DNA from: Clostridiaceae bacterium
Lineage (GTDB): Bacteria > Bacillota > Clostridia > Saccharofermentanales > Saccharofermentanaceae
NCBI GenBank assembly: GCA_012729635.1
Contig: JAAYCT010000009.1
Location: forward strand, 62,001 to 126,000
Direction: 5' to 3'
DNA length: 64,000 nucleotides
In this document: in pieces, positions 17,081-25,540 of the stretch
How positions within the stretch are numbered: position 1 is the first letter of the stretch
How the letters are laid out: every line of letters begins with the position of its first letter
Notes under the pieces: generated by a model
Seen by the model: the letters and a program-made list of their open reading frames with translations, nothing else
Database searches by the model: none
What the model was told of the DNA's origin: nothing
Program-made: the position numbers and the translations under genes

Positions 17081-18325
17081 ATGATTTATGTCGGAATTAT
17101 CGGATTCGGAGTAGTCGGCTCCGGCGTTGCCGAAGTAATCGCCATGAACGCGCAAAAGATCGAAAGGCACTTAGGCCAGGAGCTGAGCGTCAAAAGGATA
17201 TTGGATATCCGTAAATTTGATAATCATCCTTTTTCGGATCGGATGACCGTTGATCCCGACGTGTTTTTCGGAGACGAAGATATTTCCATTGTTGTTGAAG
17301 CGGTCGGCGGAGTCGGAATTGCTTACGATTACACGGTGCGCGCGCTTTCTTCGGGCAGAACGGTTGTTACGTCCAATAAAGAACTCGTTTCCACCCACGG
17401 AGTCGAATTGATGCAATTATCCGTTCGATGCGGATGCTCGTACCTTTTCGAAGCGTCGGTTGGAGGAGGAATTCCGATTATTCGTCCGTTACATCGATGT
17501 TTGGCCGCGAACAGGATTATGACGATTACCGGCATTTTGAACGGCACAACCAATTACATCCTGTCCCGAATGGCGGAATCAGAAATTGATTTTGATCATG
17601 CACTGCTCCGGGCAAAAGAAAAGGGATACGCAGAGCAGGATCCTTCGACAGACATCGAAGGGGTTGATACGCAAAGAAAAATTGCAATCCTTTCCTCCAT
17701 CGCCATGAACGGAGCGTACGTTGATCCCAAAGAGATACATACGGAGGGCATATCCTCGATCGGTGTAATCGATATCGAGTATGCAAGGGCTCTCGGACAT
17801 AAAATTAAGCTCCTTGCAATATTTGAAAATCCTAATGACCGCGAAGCCCGAATTCTCGTAGCCCCTCATCTCGTATCATCCGATGACCCGCTCGCTGTCG
17901 CGGACGGTGTATACAACGCGATTTTTGTGTACGGAAACGCTCTGGGCGGTGCAATGTTTTACGGCAAGGGTGCAGGGAAATACGCAACGGCTTCTGCCGT
18001 GGTGGGAGATATTCTGGACGGTGCTCTCCACAGAGGCAGAAATGCACATATTACACCTTGGTATTACGCAGAAACCCGTGTGGTTTCACCGTTTGAAGAT
18101 AAGCAGGTTAAGGCGTTGATCCGCGTTTCGGGAAGACCCGACATTGAAACAATCGCTCGCTATTTTCCCGGCACAACCGTAGACGCAGTGCCTTTCATAA
18201 ACGAAAAGGAATCTGCGTTCATTGTCGGGAAAGAAGGAGTCCTTACGGAACGTGAACTCCAAAAAGCAGTCTCCAACCTCTCCGGGTTTATTTCCAAAAT
18301 CCGGATCTATACTTCGGAGCGATAA
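17081..18325 (+). CDS. hom: Homoserine dehydrogenase
   Basis: Reduces aspartate semialdehyde to homoserine, the branch step to threonine and methionine. NAD(P)-binding GFGVVGSGVAEV at the N-terminus, the TSNKELVS segment, GGGIPIIRPL, LNGTTNYIL, and GYAEQDPSTDIEGVDTQRK with the catalytic lysine are all present. The C-terminal 75 residues form an ACT domain for feedback inhibition. At 414 residues it has the usual length of the ACT-containing form. GGAGGGTAAGG precedes the ATG. It is convergent with the glutamine synthetase gene with a gap of only 6 bases. Confidence 0.95.
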   Translation: MIYVGIIGFGVVGSGVAEVIAMNAQKIERHLGQELSVKRILDIRKFDNHPFSDRMTVDPDVFFGDEDISIVVEAVGGVGIAYDYTVRALSSGRTVVTSNKELVSTHGVELMQLSVRCGCSYLFEASVGGGIPIIRPLHRCLAANRIMTITGILNGTTNYILSRMAESEIDFDHALLRAKEKGYAEQDPSTDIEGVDTQRKIAILSSIAMNGAYVDPKEIHTEGISSIGVIDIEYARALGHKIKLLAIFENPNDREARILVAPHLVSSDDPLAVADGVYNAIFVYGNALGGAMFYGKGAGKYATASAVVGDILDGALHRGRNAHITPWYYAETRVVSPFEDKQVKALIRVSGRPDIETIARYFPGTTVDAVPFINEKESAFIVGKEGVLTERELQKAVSNLSGFISKIRIYTSER

Positions 18326-18331
18326 TCGGGT

Positions 18332-20242
18332 TTATATCTGATTCTGACAATATTCTGAGTAGAGCGTCAACAATTCGTTTTGTAACGAACTCATCAGCTG
18401 CTGGAGTCTTGATAATTCGCGCAGATTTTTTGCGTCTATGGCCAAACGTATTTCCTTAAAAATCGATACATACTCAGCGGTGTCTTTGGCCAAACGATTT
18501 CGAAGCTTGTCGATTTCTTTCCAAAGCGATTCGTCGTAAGTATTACTCGAATTATGCATAGATACAATTTTTCGAATCATTTCGAGATTATCGGGGATAA
18601 TGCGCTCCGACAGCTCTGTTTGCCAACGATTCAGCATGGCATGGGTATAGGAAGCAATCAGCCCGTCACTGAAAACGTCTCCGGCACAAAGAACGGGAAT
18701 CAGATAATCATCCTTTAACAGACTTCGGAGGGAGTCATATACGGTAGACGGAGGCACCCCGAACAATTTATCCCGCTCATCCGCGGAGTAACGAACAAAA
18801 ATATCTTCCTCCGATCGGTACAGTCGATCCTTTTCGAGATACTCGCCTTCAGCACCGTAGGGTTTGCAAAACTCGGACTCCAGATCCTGAGCGGATCTTC
18901 CGGATCGAACCGCATATTCAATGCCTTCCAGCATGGATTGATAGGTTGCGGCAAGGCACAGATACGTGTTTGTGTGCGGATTGGGGGAACGAATTTCAAA
19001 ACGGGTCTGAATCATCGAATCGGAGTTTCGGATTAAGCCGACCAAGACCGTTCGGTTTCTGGAAGGCGTATCAATGTCCTTGCCCAGTGATACCACAGGG
19101 TGCGTCGGTGCCTCGAATCCGGGTTGTAAACGATTAAAGGCATCTGTAGTCACGGAAATAAAAGGATTGATCAGCGGATAATGCTTCATGAAGCCCATCA
19201 ACGCACCCCAGCCGATGATTCCCAGGAAATCTTTTCGTGCATCGGAGGGATTGAAAAGATTCGCTTTTCGCCCATCCTTCAGGTACGCAACCGCATTGAC
19301 ATGCGTATGCTCTCCGCTTCCGGCCACGCCGTGCAAGGGCTTGGCGGAAAAGCTTACATCCAGTCCGTGCAGTCGAAATATTTCTTTAATGAAAATTCGT
19401 GCCATCAATTCATAATCGCCTGACTGTAAAGCGTTTGCGTAATGCCAGTCGACCTCAAGCTGTTCCATGATATTATGGAATTCACCCTTCCCCGTAAGAT
19501 GGGCTTTAACGCCGCCCACCTCCTTGTGCGCCATTTCCGGCTCAAAGCCGTACAGTTCAAGAAGCATGACCACCTGTTCCAGAGCGGTACGCACCACACC
19601 CTTGGTTCGTTTCCAATACTGTTCCTTGAGGCTCTCAGAAATCGTCAGCAACTGTGTGTTGATCTGCTCGTCGGGTGAGCTGACCCAGAATTCGAGTTCG
19701 GTAGCAACAATCATTTCAATACGTGCGATTTCATCAAAACTTATGCCTAAATCGTCGCAAAGACGGGGATAATCATGAAGAATACTCATCAGAGAGGAAG
19801 AAAAACGATCCGCACATCGCTTCAAAATGGATCGGGAGCACACCTTCTCACCGTTATGAACCAGAAAAGAAGGAACGCGAAGCGTTCCGACCGGCTTGCC
19901 GCTCGAAGGATCAGGGTGCTCATAATTATAATCGACAAACCAAACGACATCCTTATCCGGCTCGAAGTCAACCCGGCCGTCATTTAACGTTGCGATCCCG
20001 GGAAGGACGACGGATGAGCCGTCGGTCTGAACAACATGTCCGTTCAGATAACCATGCAAATTATCGAGAAATTCGGATATGGGAATTTTCTCATCCGTAT
20101 CGTTTCCTGCAAGATCGATACCGACGAACGAAACAAATCGTATCTCGGGATGACAAGCCATAATGTCCGTCAGGTCTTTTGTATTGTGGGTATTTACCGG
20201 AAGCAAATACAACAAATCGGGGTAAATGCGAAACTGCATCAT
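18332..20242 (-). CDS. Atypical long glutamine synthetase-family protein
   Basis: A 636-residue glutamine synthetase fold protein. The N-terminal beta-grasp part (RFVSFVGIDLAGNDTDEKIPI) and catalytic motifs are recognisable: ATELEFWV for the first glutamates, then KPLHGVAGSGEHTHV and RFEIRSPNPHTNTYL. Classical GSI has about 440-470 residues; here there is an extra C-terminal region of about 130 residues rich in helical heptads, and the usual HEVxxGQ ligand segment is expanded (HKEVGGVKAHLTG plus about 10 residues). It is therefore a divergent form, either a variant ammonia-assimilating GS or a gamma-glutamyl ligase for another amine. ATG 20242 has AGGCAGG upstream. The gene stands alone with its own candidate promoter. 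Confidence 0.8.
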   Translation of the reverse strand: MMQFRIYPDLLYLLPVNTHNTKDLTDIMACHPEIRFVSFVGIDLAGNDTDEKIPISEFLDNLHGYLNGHVVQTDGSSVVLPGIATLNDGRVDFEPDKDVVWFVDYNYEHPDPSSGKPVGTLRVPSFLVHNGEKVCSRSILKRCADRFSSSLMSILHDYPRLCDDLGISFDEIARIEMIVATELEFWVSSPDEQINTQLLTISESLKEQYWKRTKGVVRTALEQVVMLLELYGFEPEMAHKEVGGVKAHLTGKGEFHNIMEQLEVDWHYANALQSGDYELMARIFIKEIFRLHGLDVSFSAKPLHGVAGSGEHTHVNAVAYLKDGRKANLFNPSDARKDFLGIIGWGALMGFMKHYPLINPFISVTTDAFNRLQPGFEAPTHPVVSLGKDIDTPSRNRTVLVGLIRNSDSMIQTRFEIRSPNPHTNTYLCLAATYQSMLEGIEYAVRSGRSAQDLESEFCKPYGAEGEYLEKDRLYRSEEDIFVRYSADERDKLFGVPPSTVYDSLRSLLKDDYLIPVLCAGDVFSDGLIASYTHAMLNRWQTELSERIIPDNLEMIRKIVSMHNSSNTYDESLWKEIDKLRNRLAKDTAEYVSIFKEIRLAIDAKNLRELSRLQQLMSSLQNELLTLYSEYCQNQI

Positions 20243-20274
20243 AATGAAGCCTGCCTTTCGATAAAATCATGATT

Positions 20275-20302
20275 ATTATATCATTTATTGGTTGTCGGTG
20301 AA
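20275..20302 (-). promoter_or_regulatory. Candidate promoter of the glutamine synthetase-like gene
   Basis: On the minus strand TTCACC (20302-20297) and a perfect TATAAT (20280-20275) are 16 bases apart, 33 bases from the start codon. The rest of the 235-base divergent gap also holds a TATAAT at 20405-20410 on the plus strand, a candidate -10 box for the membrane-protein gene, without a good -35 box. Confidence 0.45.
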
Positions 20303-20477
20303 TGATCGAATTCATGTCTGTTTCATATGGGCAAATTCTCTTTTTGATCGATTTCACGGTATCTATCGCATATGAATTCAATGGTACTTATGGAACGAAA
20401 ATGATATAATCAGTCGATGAGAAATGCAAATGCATGATGAGTCATAAGCATTGAGCAGGTAAAGGGAAGATCTATTT

Positions 20478-21248
20478 ATGGACGAGACAAAAAGAAGAAT
20501 ACCGTTTGTAGAATCACTGAAAATCGATTCGCTTCAAGGTAAATGGTTTGCCAGAGTTCTTTTTGTTTTCGTTGTCGCAATTTATTCCGTGACGCAATTA
20601 TTCCCAATCGGGGATACAGACTTTTCGGCATATCTTCGCTGGTACAATCAGGTGGCCGAGGCAAAGCCCTCTGATTTAGCTTCCGTCGGCTTTCCCGTGA
20701 TAACGGTAGGGAACATCATATTTTTGGCTACACAGCTTTCATTTATGTTTACCTATGTTTTTCTTTCGTTCCTTTATCTTTCTGTTTATTTGTCGGAGCG
20801 TTCTCAGCTCTCGGCATGGAAAGGGATGCTCAAATTCATCAAAAGACTGCCGACTCTCATCTTGTTTGTAATGATTATTACGGTTCCTTTTGCTTTACCC
20901 CTGCTTTCGTTTCCTCCGATTCTCATTTTCATTGTTCCGCATGTTTTTCTTGCTCCGGCTCTGATTATCGCAGAAAAGAAAGGTCCCGTTGAAGGGGTGT
21001 TGTTGAGCATGAGAGACACATACGGGATCAAGCTATCGATTGTTTCCCGTGTTCTGATTTTAAGTGTTTCTCTATTGCTGATACTGCTTATCTTTGCAAT
21101 TTTTATCGATCCTTATGTGAAATTATTCCGAATGATTGAGGGTTTTTTCGTTGCCTTTTACGTGTTATCCTTCGGCCGTATGATGGGTGTAACATATAAC
21201 TATGTAATCTCGGAAAAAAATCGGCCGGGCCCGGAGGGTCGAATCTGA
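20478..21248 (+). CDS. Polytopic membrane protein of unknown function
   Basis: A 256-residue protein with about six hydrophobic helices (near residues 25-43, 75-105, 120-140, 143-162, 190-215 and 222-240). Charged loops are short and there are no catalytic motifs. The overall look is that of small Firmicutes integral membrane proteins related to the DUF975 or glycerophosphodiesterase membrane-domain type, but I cannot assign it. AAAGGGAAGA precedes the ATG. It is oriented toward the malic enzyme gene, 114 bases upstream of that start. Confidence 0.7.
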   Translation: MDETKRRIPFVESLKIDSLQGKWFARVLFVFVVAIYSVTQLFPIGDTDFSAYLRWYNQVAEAKPSDLASVGFPVITVGNIIFLATQLSFMFTYVFLSFLYLSVYLSERSQLSAWKGMLKFIKRLPTLILFVMIITVPFALPLLSFPPILIFIVPHVFLAPALIIAEKKGPVEGVLLSMRDTYGIKLSIVSRVLILSVSLLLILLIFAIFIDPYVKLFRMIEGFFVAFYVLSFGRMMGVTYNYVISEKNRPGPEGRI

Positions 21249-21362
21249 CTCCTCACCGTACGAGTGATTAGACAATCTCTTTATTCATGTTGTCGGATTG
21301 TGTTTACGCACAATCTCGATTATTATTATGAGCGTGCCGATAAAAAAGGGGAGGATAATCAA

Positions 21363-22535
21363 ATGGACGTAAAGCAGGAAGCGATTCAAAAGCATATCGA
21401 ATGGAAGGGTAAAATCGAGGTGATAACTCGAGCTCCCGTCGGCTCAAGAAAAGATCTTTCGATCGCATATACACCCGGAGTCGCGGAGCCTTGCCTGGAA
21501 ATCCAGAAGGATATCGATCTTTCTTATATTTATACCCGACGACATAATTTAGTAGCCGTCATAACGGACGGCACGGCGGTTTTGGGTCTGGGCGATATCG
21601 GACCCGAAGCGGGAATGCCGGTCATGGAAGGGAAGTGTGCACTTTTTAAGGCTTTTGGCGACGTAGATGCGTTTCCTTTGTGTATCCGGTCAAAGGATGT
21701 GGATGATATCGTCAACACCGTTGCGCTTATTGCCGGCTCATTCGGAGGGATCAACCTGGAGGACATCTCGGCACCGCGGTGCTTTGAAATCGAAAGAAGA
21801 CTCAAGCAAATATGCGATATCCCCATTTTTCATGATGACCAGCACGGAACCGCGGTGGTTACACTCGCCGGTCTTGTCAATGCTTTGCGTGTAGTCAACA
21901 AGTCAATCAAGGATGTAAAAATGGTCGTTAACGGAGCGGGAGCGGCAGCAACTTCGGTTACCAAACTTCTTTTGTCCTGCGGCCTTCACGAAGTGATTGT
22001 GTGCGATCGATCCGGAGCTGTTTATAATGGGCGAGAGGGATTGACAGATGCGAAAAAGGAACTTGCCTCCCTTACGAATCCCAACCATGAAAAAGGTTCT
22101 CTTTCGGATGTAATTCGCGGAGCGGATGTGTTTATCGGCGTATCCGGTCCCGATGTTGTGACGGAAGAAATGGTTCGCTCCATGAATGACGGAGCCATTG
22201 TATTTGCTTGCGCGAACCCGACACCGGAGATTCATCCGGACTTAGCCAAACGCGGAGGTGCGAGCGTAATTGCAACCGGAAGATCTGACTTTCCCAACCA
22301 AATCAACAATGTTTTAGCTTTCCCCGGGATTTTTCGCGGGGCACTGGATGTTCGGGCTTCCGATATCAATGATGAAATGAAGTTGGCTGCTGCCTATGCG
22401 ATTGCCGACCTGATTCCTCCCGAGGAGCTTACGGCGGATCACATTATTCCCGACGCTTTTGACTCGCGTGTCGGCAAGGCGGTTGCCGCTGCGGTTTCCG
22501 AAGCCGCACGTAGATCCAATGTTGCCAGAATCTAG
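21363..22535 (+). CDS. NAD(P)-dependent malic enzyme
   Basis: Oxidatively decarboxylates malate to pyruvate. The 390-residue short prokaryotic form: TPGVAEPCLEI, the metal/malate segment TDGTAVLGLGDIGPEAGMPV with MEGKCALFKAF, FHDDQHGTAVV, and the dinucleotide-binding NGAGAAATSV. No phosphotransacetylase tail. GGGGAGGAT immediately precedes ATG 21363; the open frame extends 33 codons further upstream but lacks a ribosome-binding site. Cofactor preference cannot be read reliably. Confidence 0.93.
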   Translation: MDVKQEAIQKHIEWKGKIEVITRAPVGSRKDLSIAYTPGVAEPCLEIQKDIDLSYIYTRRHNLVAVITDGTAVLGLGDIGPEAGMPVMEGKCALFKAFGDVDAFPLCIRSKDVDDIVNTVALIAGSFGGINLEDISAPRCFEIERRLKQICDIPIFHDDQHGTAVVTLAGLVNALRVVNKSIKDVKMVVNGAGAAATSVTKLLLSCGLHEVIVCDRSGAVYNGREGLTDAKKELASLTNPNHEKGSLSDVIRGADVFIGVSGPDVVTEEMVRSMNDGAIVFACANPTPEIHPDLAKRGGASVIATGRSDFPNQINNVLAFPGIFRGALDVRASDINDEMKLAAAYAIADLIPPEELTADHIIPDAFDSRVGKAVAAAVSEAARRSNVARI

Positions 22536-22604
22536 CGTTGTGTATCGAAATATACCGTTGTTGTGTTACAATACTCAGAAATACGTTTTGTCGGGAGGTG
22601 AATC

Positions 22605-23093
22605 ATGATGAATCGTCAAGAGCTACTCCAGTTGATTGAGCGGAATGCCAGAGTTCCCGCTTCTGAGCTGGCCGTGATGATCGGCGCAGACGAGAAAACG
22701 GTTTCCGACGAATTATCCAAGCTTTGCGAAGAGAACATAATACTCGGATATGCAGCGATTATTAATTGGGATAAAACAGAAAGAGAATCTGTCACCGCAA
22801 TGATCGAAATTCGGATTACCCCGCAGCGAAATAAGGGATTTGATCAGATTGCCCGACAATTATTCCGTTATCCTCAGGTTACCTCCTGTTATCTGATGTC
22901 CGGCGGATTTGATCTGATGCTGATCATCGAGGATTCAACCCTTCGCGAAGTGGCTTCATTTATCGCCGAAAAGGTGGCGCCCATTGACGGTGTTATATCT
23001 ACGTCAACTCATTTTATTTTGAAAAAGTACAAGAGCAACGGCATCGTCTTTGACGTGAAATCATCGGACGACCGGGAAACCGTCGTGCTGTAG
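22605..23093 (+). CDS. Lrp/AsnC family transcriptional regulator
   Basis: A 162-residue feast/famine regulator: N-terminal winged helix (ELLQLIERNARVPASELAVM to about residue 55) and a C-terminal RAM/ACT-like effector domain (SVTAMIEIRITP; YLMSGGFDLMLIIED). GGGAGGTG precedes the start (ATG 22605 or 22608). It is directly upstream of a class I aminotransferase with a gap of 57 bases, the same pairing as the alaR-alaT pair of Bacillus, so it probably controls that gene in response to an amino acid. Confidence 0.92.
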   Translation: MMNRQELLQLIERNARVPASELAVMIGADEKTVSDELSKLCEENIILGYAAIINWDKTERESVTAMIEIRITPQRNKGFDQIARQLFRYPQVTSCYLMSGGFDLMLIIEDSTLREVASFIAEKVAPIDGVISTSTHFILKKYKSNGIVFDVKSSDDRETVVL

Positions 23094-23150
23094 TGTAGCT
23101 TCGAAACAGTCTGTCTTGATAGTATACGGTCGAAGGCGGGAGAGGTATCT

Positions 23151-24338
23151 ATGTCTTTATCTTTTGATAAAAAAATATCCGAGGTGGTTCAGTCCATTCC
23201 TCCGTCAGCGATTCGCCGTTTCTTTGATTTAGCGAATGAGATGAGAGGCGAAGTCATTTCGCTTTCAATCGGTGAACCGGATTTCGTGACCCCCTGGAGG
23301 GTTCGGGAAGCGGGAATTTATTCATTGGATCAAGGGAACACCCACTATTCTCCGAATCAGGGATATATTGAGACAAGGTCAGCTATTGCTCAGTACATGA
23401 AGCGTCGTTTTCATCTGACGTATGATCCTGTGTCCGAAATTCTGGTTTCGGTCGGAGGAAGCGAAGCTCTTGATCTTGCCGCCAGAGCACTGATTAATCC
23501 CGGCGACGAAGTCATCATCGTAGAACCGTGTTTTGTTTCATACAAAGCGACGGTTTTGATGGCGCACGGGGTTCCGGTTATCATTGAAACAAAACAAGAA
23601 GATGAGTTTAAGCTTCGTCCGGAAGACCTGGAAAAAGCGATTTCTAAAAAGACCAAATATTTGATTTTGGGGTATCCCTGTAATCCGACCGGAGCGACGA
23701 TGACTCGATCGGATTTGGAACGGATTGTTCGTGTTATCGAGAGACACCCCGACCTGATTGTGCTTTCCGATGAATTGTATGCCGAGTTGACGTATGGTGA
23801 TGACCCGTTTGTTTCTATCGCCACTTTCCCTTCGATGCGGGATCGTACAATCATTGTAAACGGTTTTTCGAAATCGTTCGCAATGACCGGATGGCGGATT
23901 GGATATGCCACCGGGCCGTCACAGCTTATTCAAGCGATGAACAAGGTTCATCAGTATTGCATCATGTCTTCTCCGACTACCGCACAATATGCGGTCATAG
24001 AGGCGTCCTTGCACGGCGATAAAGAAGTCAAAGAAATGCGGGATGAGTATAATCGGCGCAGAAGAGTGATTTTTGACGGATTAAATAAAGCAGGGTTAAC
24101 CTGCTTTGAGCCGTCCGGAGCCTTTTACGCATTTCCGTCGGTACATGAGTGCGACATGACTTCTGAGGAATTTTGTGAGCGATTGCTGAAAGAGAAAAAA
24201 GTGGCCATAGTTCCGGGAAATGCATTCGGAGCCTGCGGAGAAGGGTATGTTCGCATCAGTTACGCTTCCTCAATGGAAAACATCAGGGAAGCCATGAAGC
24301 GCATCAAGGACTTTGTCGCCGATGTTAGGAGTGAATAA
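23151..24338 (+). CDS. Class I/II aminotransferase, alanine/aspartate type
   Basis: Fold type I PLP aminotransferase, 395 residues. Substrate-binding N-terminus (LSIGEPDF), VSVGGSEALDLAA, GYPCNPTGA, SDELYAELTY, and the PLP lysine in NGFSKSFAMTGWRIGY. The C-terminal arm contains the conserved arginine in YVRISYAS. Association with the upstream Lrp regulator suggests alanine transamination as in the AlaT group, but aspartate or aromatic substrates cannot be excluded. It is followed closely by prfB (8-base gap). Confidence 0.92.
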   Translation: MSLSFDKKISEVVQSIPPSAIRRFFDLANEMRGEVISLSIGEPDFVTPWRVREAGIYSLDQGNTHYSPNQGYIETRSAIAQYMKRRFHLTYDPVSEILVSVGGSEALDLAARALINPGDEVIIVEPCFVSYKATVLMAHGVPVIIETKQEDEFKLRPEDLEKAISKKTKYLILGYPCNPTGATMTRSDLERIVRVIERHPDLIVLSDELYAELTYGDDPFVSIATFPSMRDRTIIVNGFSKSFAMTGWRIGYATGPSQLIQAMNKVHQYCIMSSPTTAQYAVIEASLHGDKEVKEMRDEYNRRRRVIFDGLNKAGLTCFEPSGAFYAFPSVHECDMTSEEFCERLLKEKKVAIVPGNAFGACGEGYVRISYASSMENIREAMKRIKDFVADVRSE

Positions 24339-24346
24339 ATAGTATT

Positions 24347-25456
24347 ATGATGGATTTCGAAACCATTCGCCTCCGACTGGAGTCGATGGAGGAGCCGCTT
24401 CGCTTGCTTTCCGAGGCTCTTAATATAGAAGCCTTGGGTGATCAGATATCGGAATTGGAGGCGAGAGCACAAGAACCGGATTTCTGGAACGATGTAGAAA
24501 ACGCCCAAAGGGTTCAGACGAAAATAAGCCGTCTTCAGAAAAGAGTCACAAATTATAAAAATCTGGTCTCGGAGAGGGAAGACCTTCTGGTTCTTTGTGA
24601 GCTCGGATCGGAAGCCGAGGACGAGGAGGTTTATCAAGAACTTTCCGAATCTTTTTCCGAGCTGGAACAAAATTTTGAAAGCACTCGATTGGAAACACTT
24701 CTTACCGGAGAATACGACCGCAATAACGCAATCTTAACTTTGCATGCGGGTGCAGGAGGAACCGAGGCTCAGGACTGGGTGGAAATGCTTTTTCGGATGT
24801 ATGGAAAATGGGCCGAGGCGCATGATTTTGAGGTCAAAGAACTAGACTATTTGGATGGAGATGAAGCGGGAATTAAGAGTGTCTCCGTGATGATAAGCGG
24901 TGAAAACGCTTACGGATTTCTCCGTTCCGAGTCCGGAGTTCATCGTCTGGTACGAATTTCTCCGTTTGACGCATCGGGAAGACGACACACATCTTTTGCT
25001 TCATGCGAGGTGATTCCCGAGTTGGATTCATCGATTCAAATTGAGATCAACCCTTCCGACCTTCGGGTGGATACGTACCGCTCTTCCGGAAAAGGCGGCC
25101 AACATGTCAATAAAACCGATTCCGCCGTTCGGCTTACGCATATTCCCACCGGTTGTGTTGCCGCTTGCCAGGCGGAGCGATCACAATTACAAAACAAAGA
25201 AACGGCTATGAACATGCTTAAGGCAAAACTGTTTGCTTTGGCTCAGGCCGCCCATATGGAAAAAGTCGAGGATCTTAAGGGAAACCAGATGGATATCGCA
25301 TGGGGAAGTCAAATCCGCTCGTATGTTTTTTGCCCCTATACCATGGTCAAGGATCACCGGACCGGTTATGAGGAAGCGGATGTTCAGGCCGTTATGGACG
25401 GGCGGCTTGACGGTTTTATCAATGCATACCTGTCCGGCGCACAGATCGAGAAATAA
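24347..25456 (+). CDS. prfB: Peptide chain release factor 2
   Basis: Terminates translation at UGA and UAA. The stop-codon recognition tripeptide SPF is visible in RISPFDASGRRH, and the catalytic GGQ in SGKGGQHVNKTDS. At 369 residues it is complete. The reading frame runs without interruption from ATG 24347 (or 24350): the in-frame UGA and frameshift signal found near codon 26 of many bacterial prfB genes is absent, so autoregulatory frameshifting is not used here. AGGAG lies 15 bases upstream, a long spacing, and the gene follows the aminotransferase by 8 bases. Confidence 0.96.
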   Translation: MMDFETIRLRLESMEEPLRLLSEALNIEALGDQISELEARAQEPDFWNDVENAQRVQTKISRLQKRVTNYKNLVSEREDLLVLCELGSEAEDEEVYQELSESFSELEQNFESTRLETLLTGEYDRNNAILTLHAGAGGTEAQDWVEMLFRMYGKWAEAHDFEVKELDYLDGDEAGIKSVSVMISGENAYGFLRSESGVHRLVRISPFDASGRRHTSFASCEVIPELDSSIQIEINPSDLRVDTYRSSGKGGQHVNKTDSAVRLTHIPTGCVAACQAERSQLQNKETAMNMLKAKLFALAQAAHMEKVEDLKGNQMDIAWGSQIRSYVFCPYTMVKDHRTGYEEADVQAVMDGRLDGFINAYLSGAQIEK

Positions 25457-25485
25457 AGCGGCTTTATCGATTACTGCTTCCCAAA

Positions 25486-25515
25486 AAGGCTGTGCCGATT
25501 TTTCGACACAGCCTT
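25486..25515 (-). terminator. Rho-independent terminator between convergent prfB and stalk-protein genes
   Basis: AAGGCTGTG (25486-25494) pairs with CACAGCCTT (25507-25515) around a loop of 12 bases in which CGA and TCG also pair. On the minus strand the stem is followed by TTTTT, so it primarily ends the stalk-protein gene, though the stem itself is also downstream of prfB. Confidence 0.8.
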
Positions 25516-25540
25516 CATTGAATCATTTCCTTCGCCGTTA

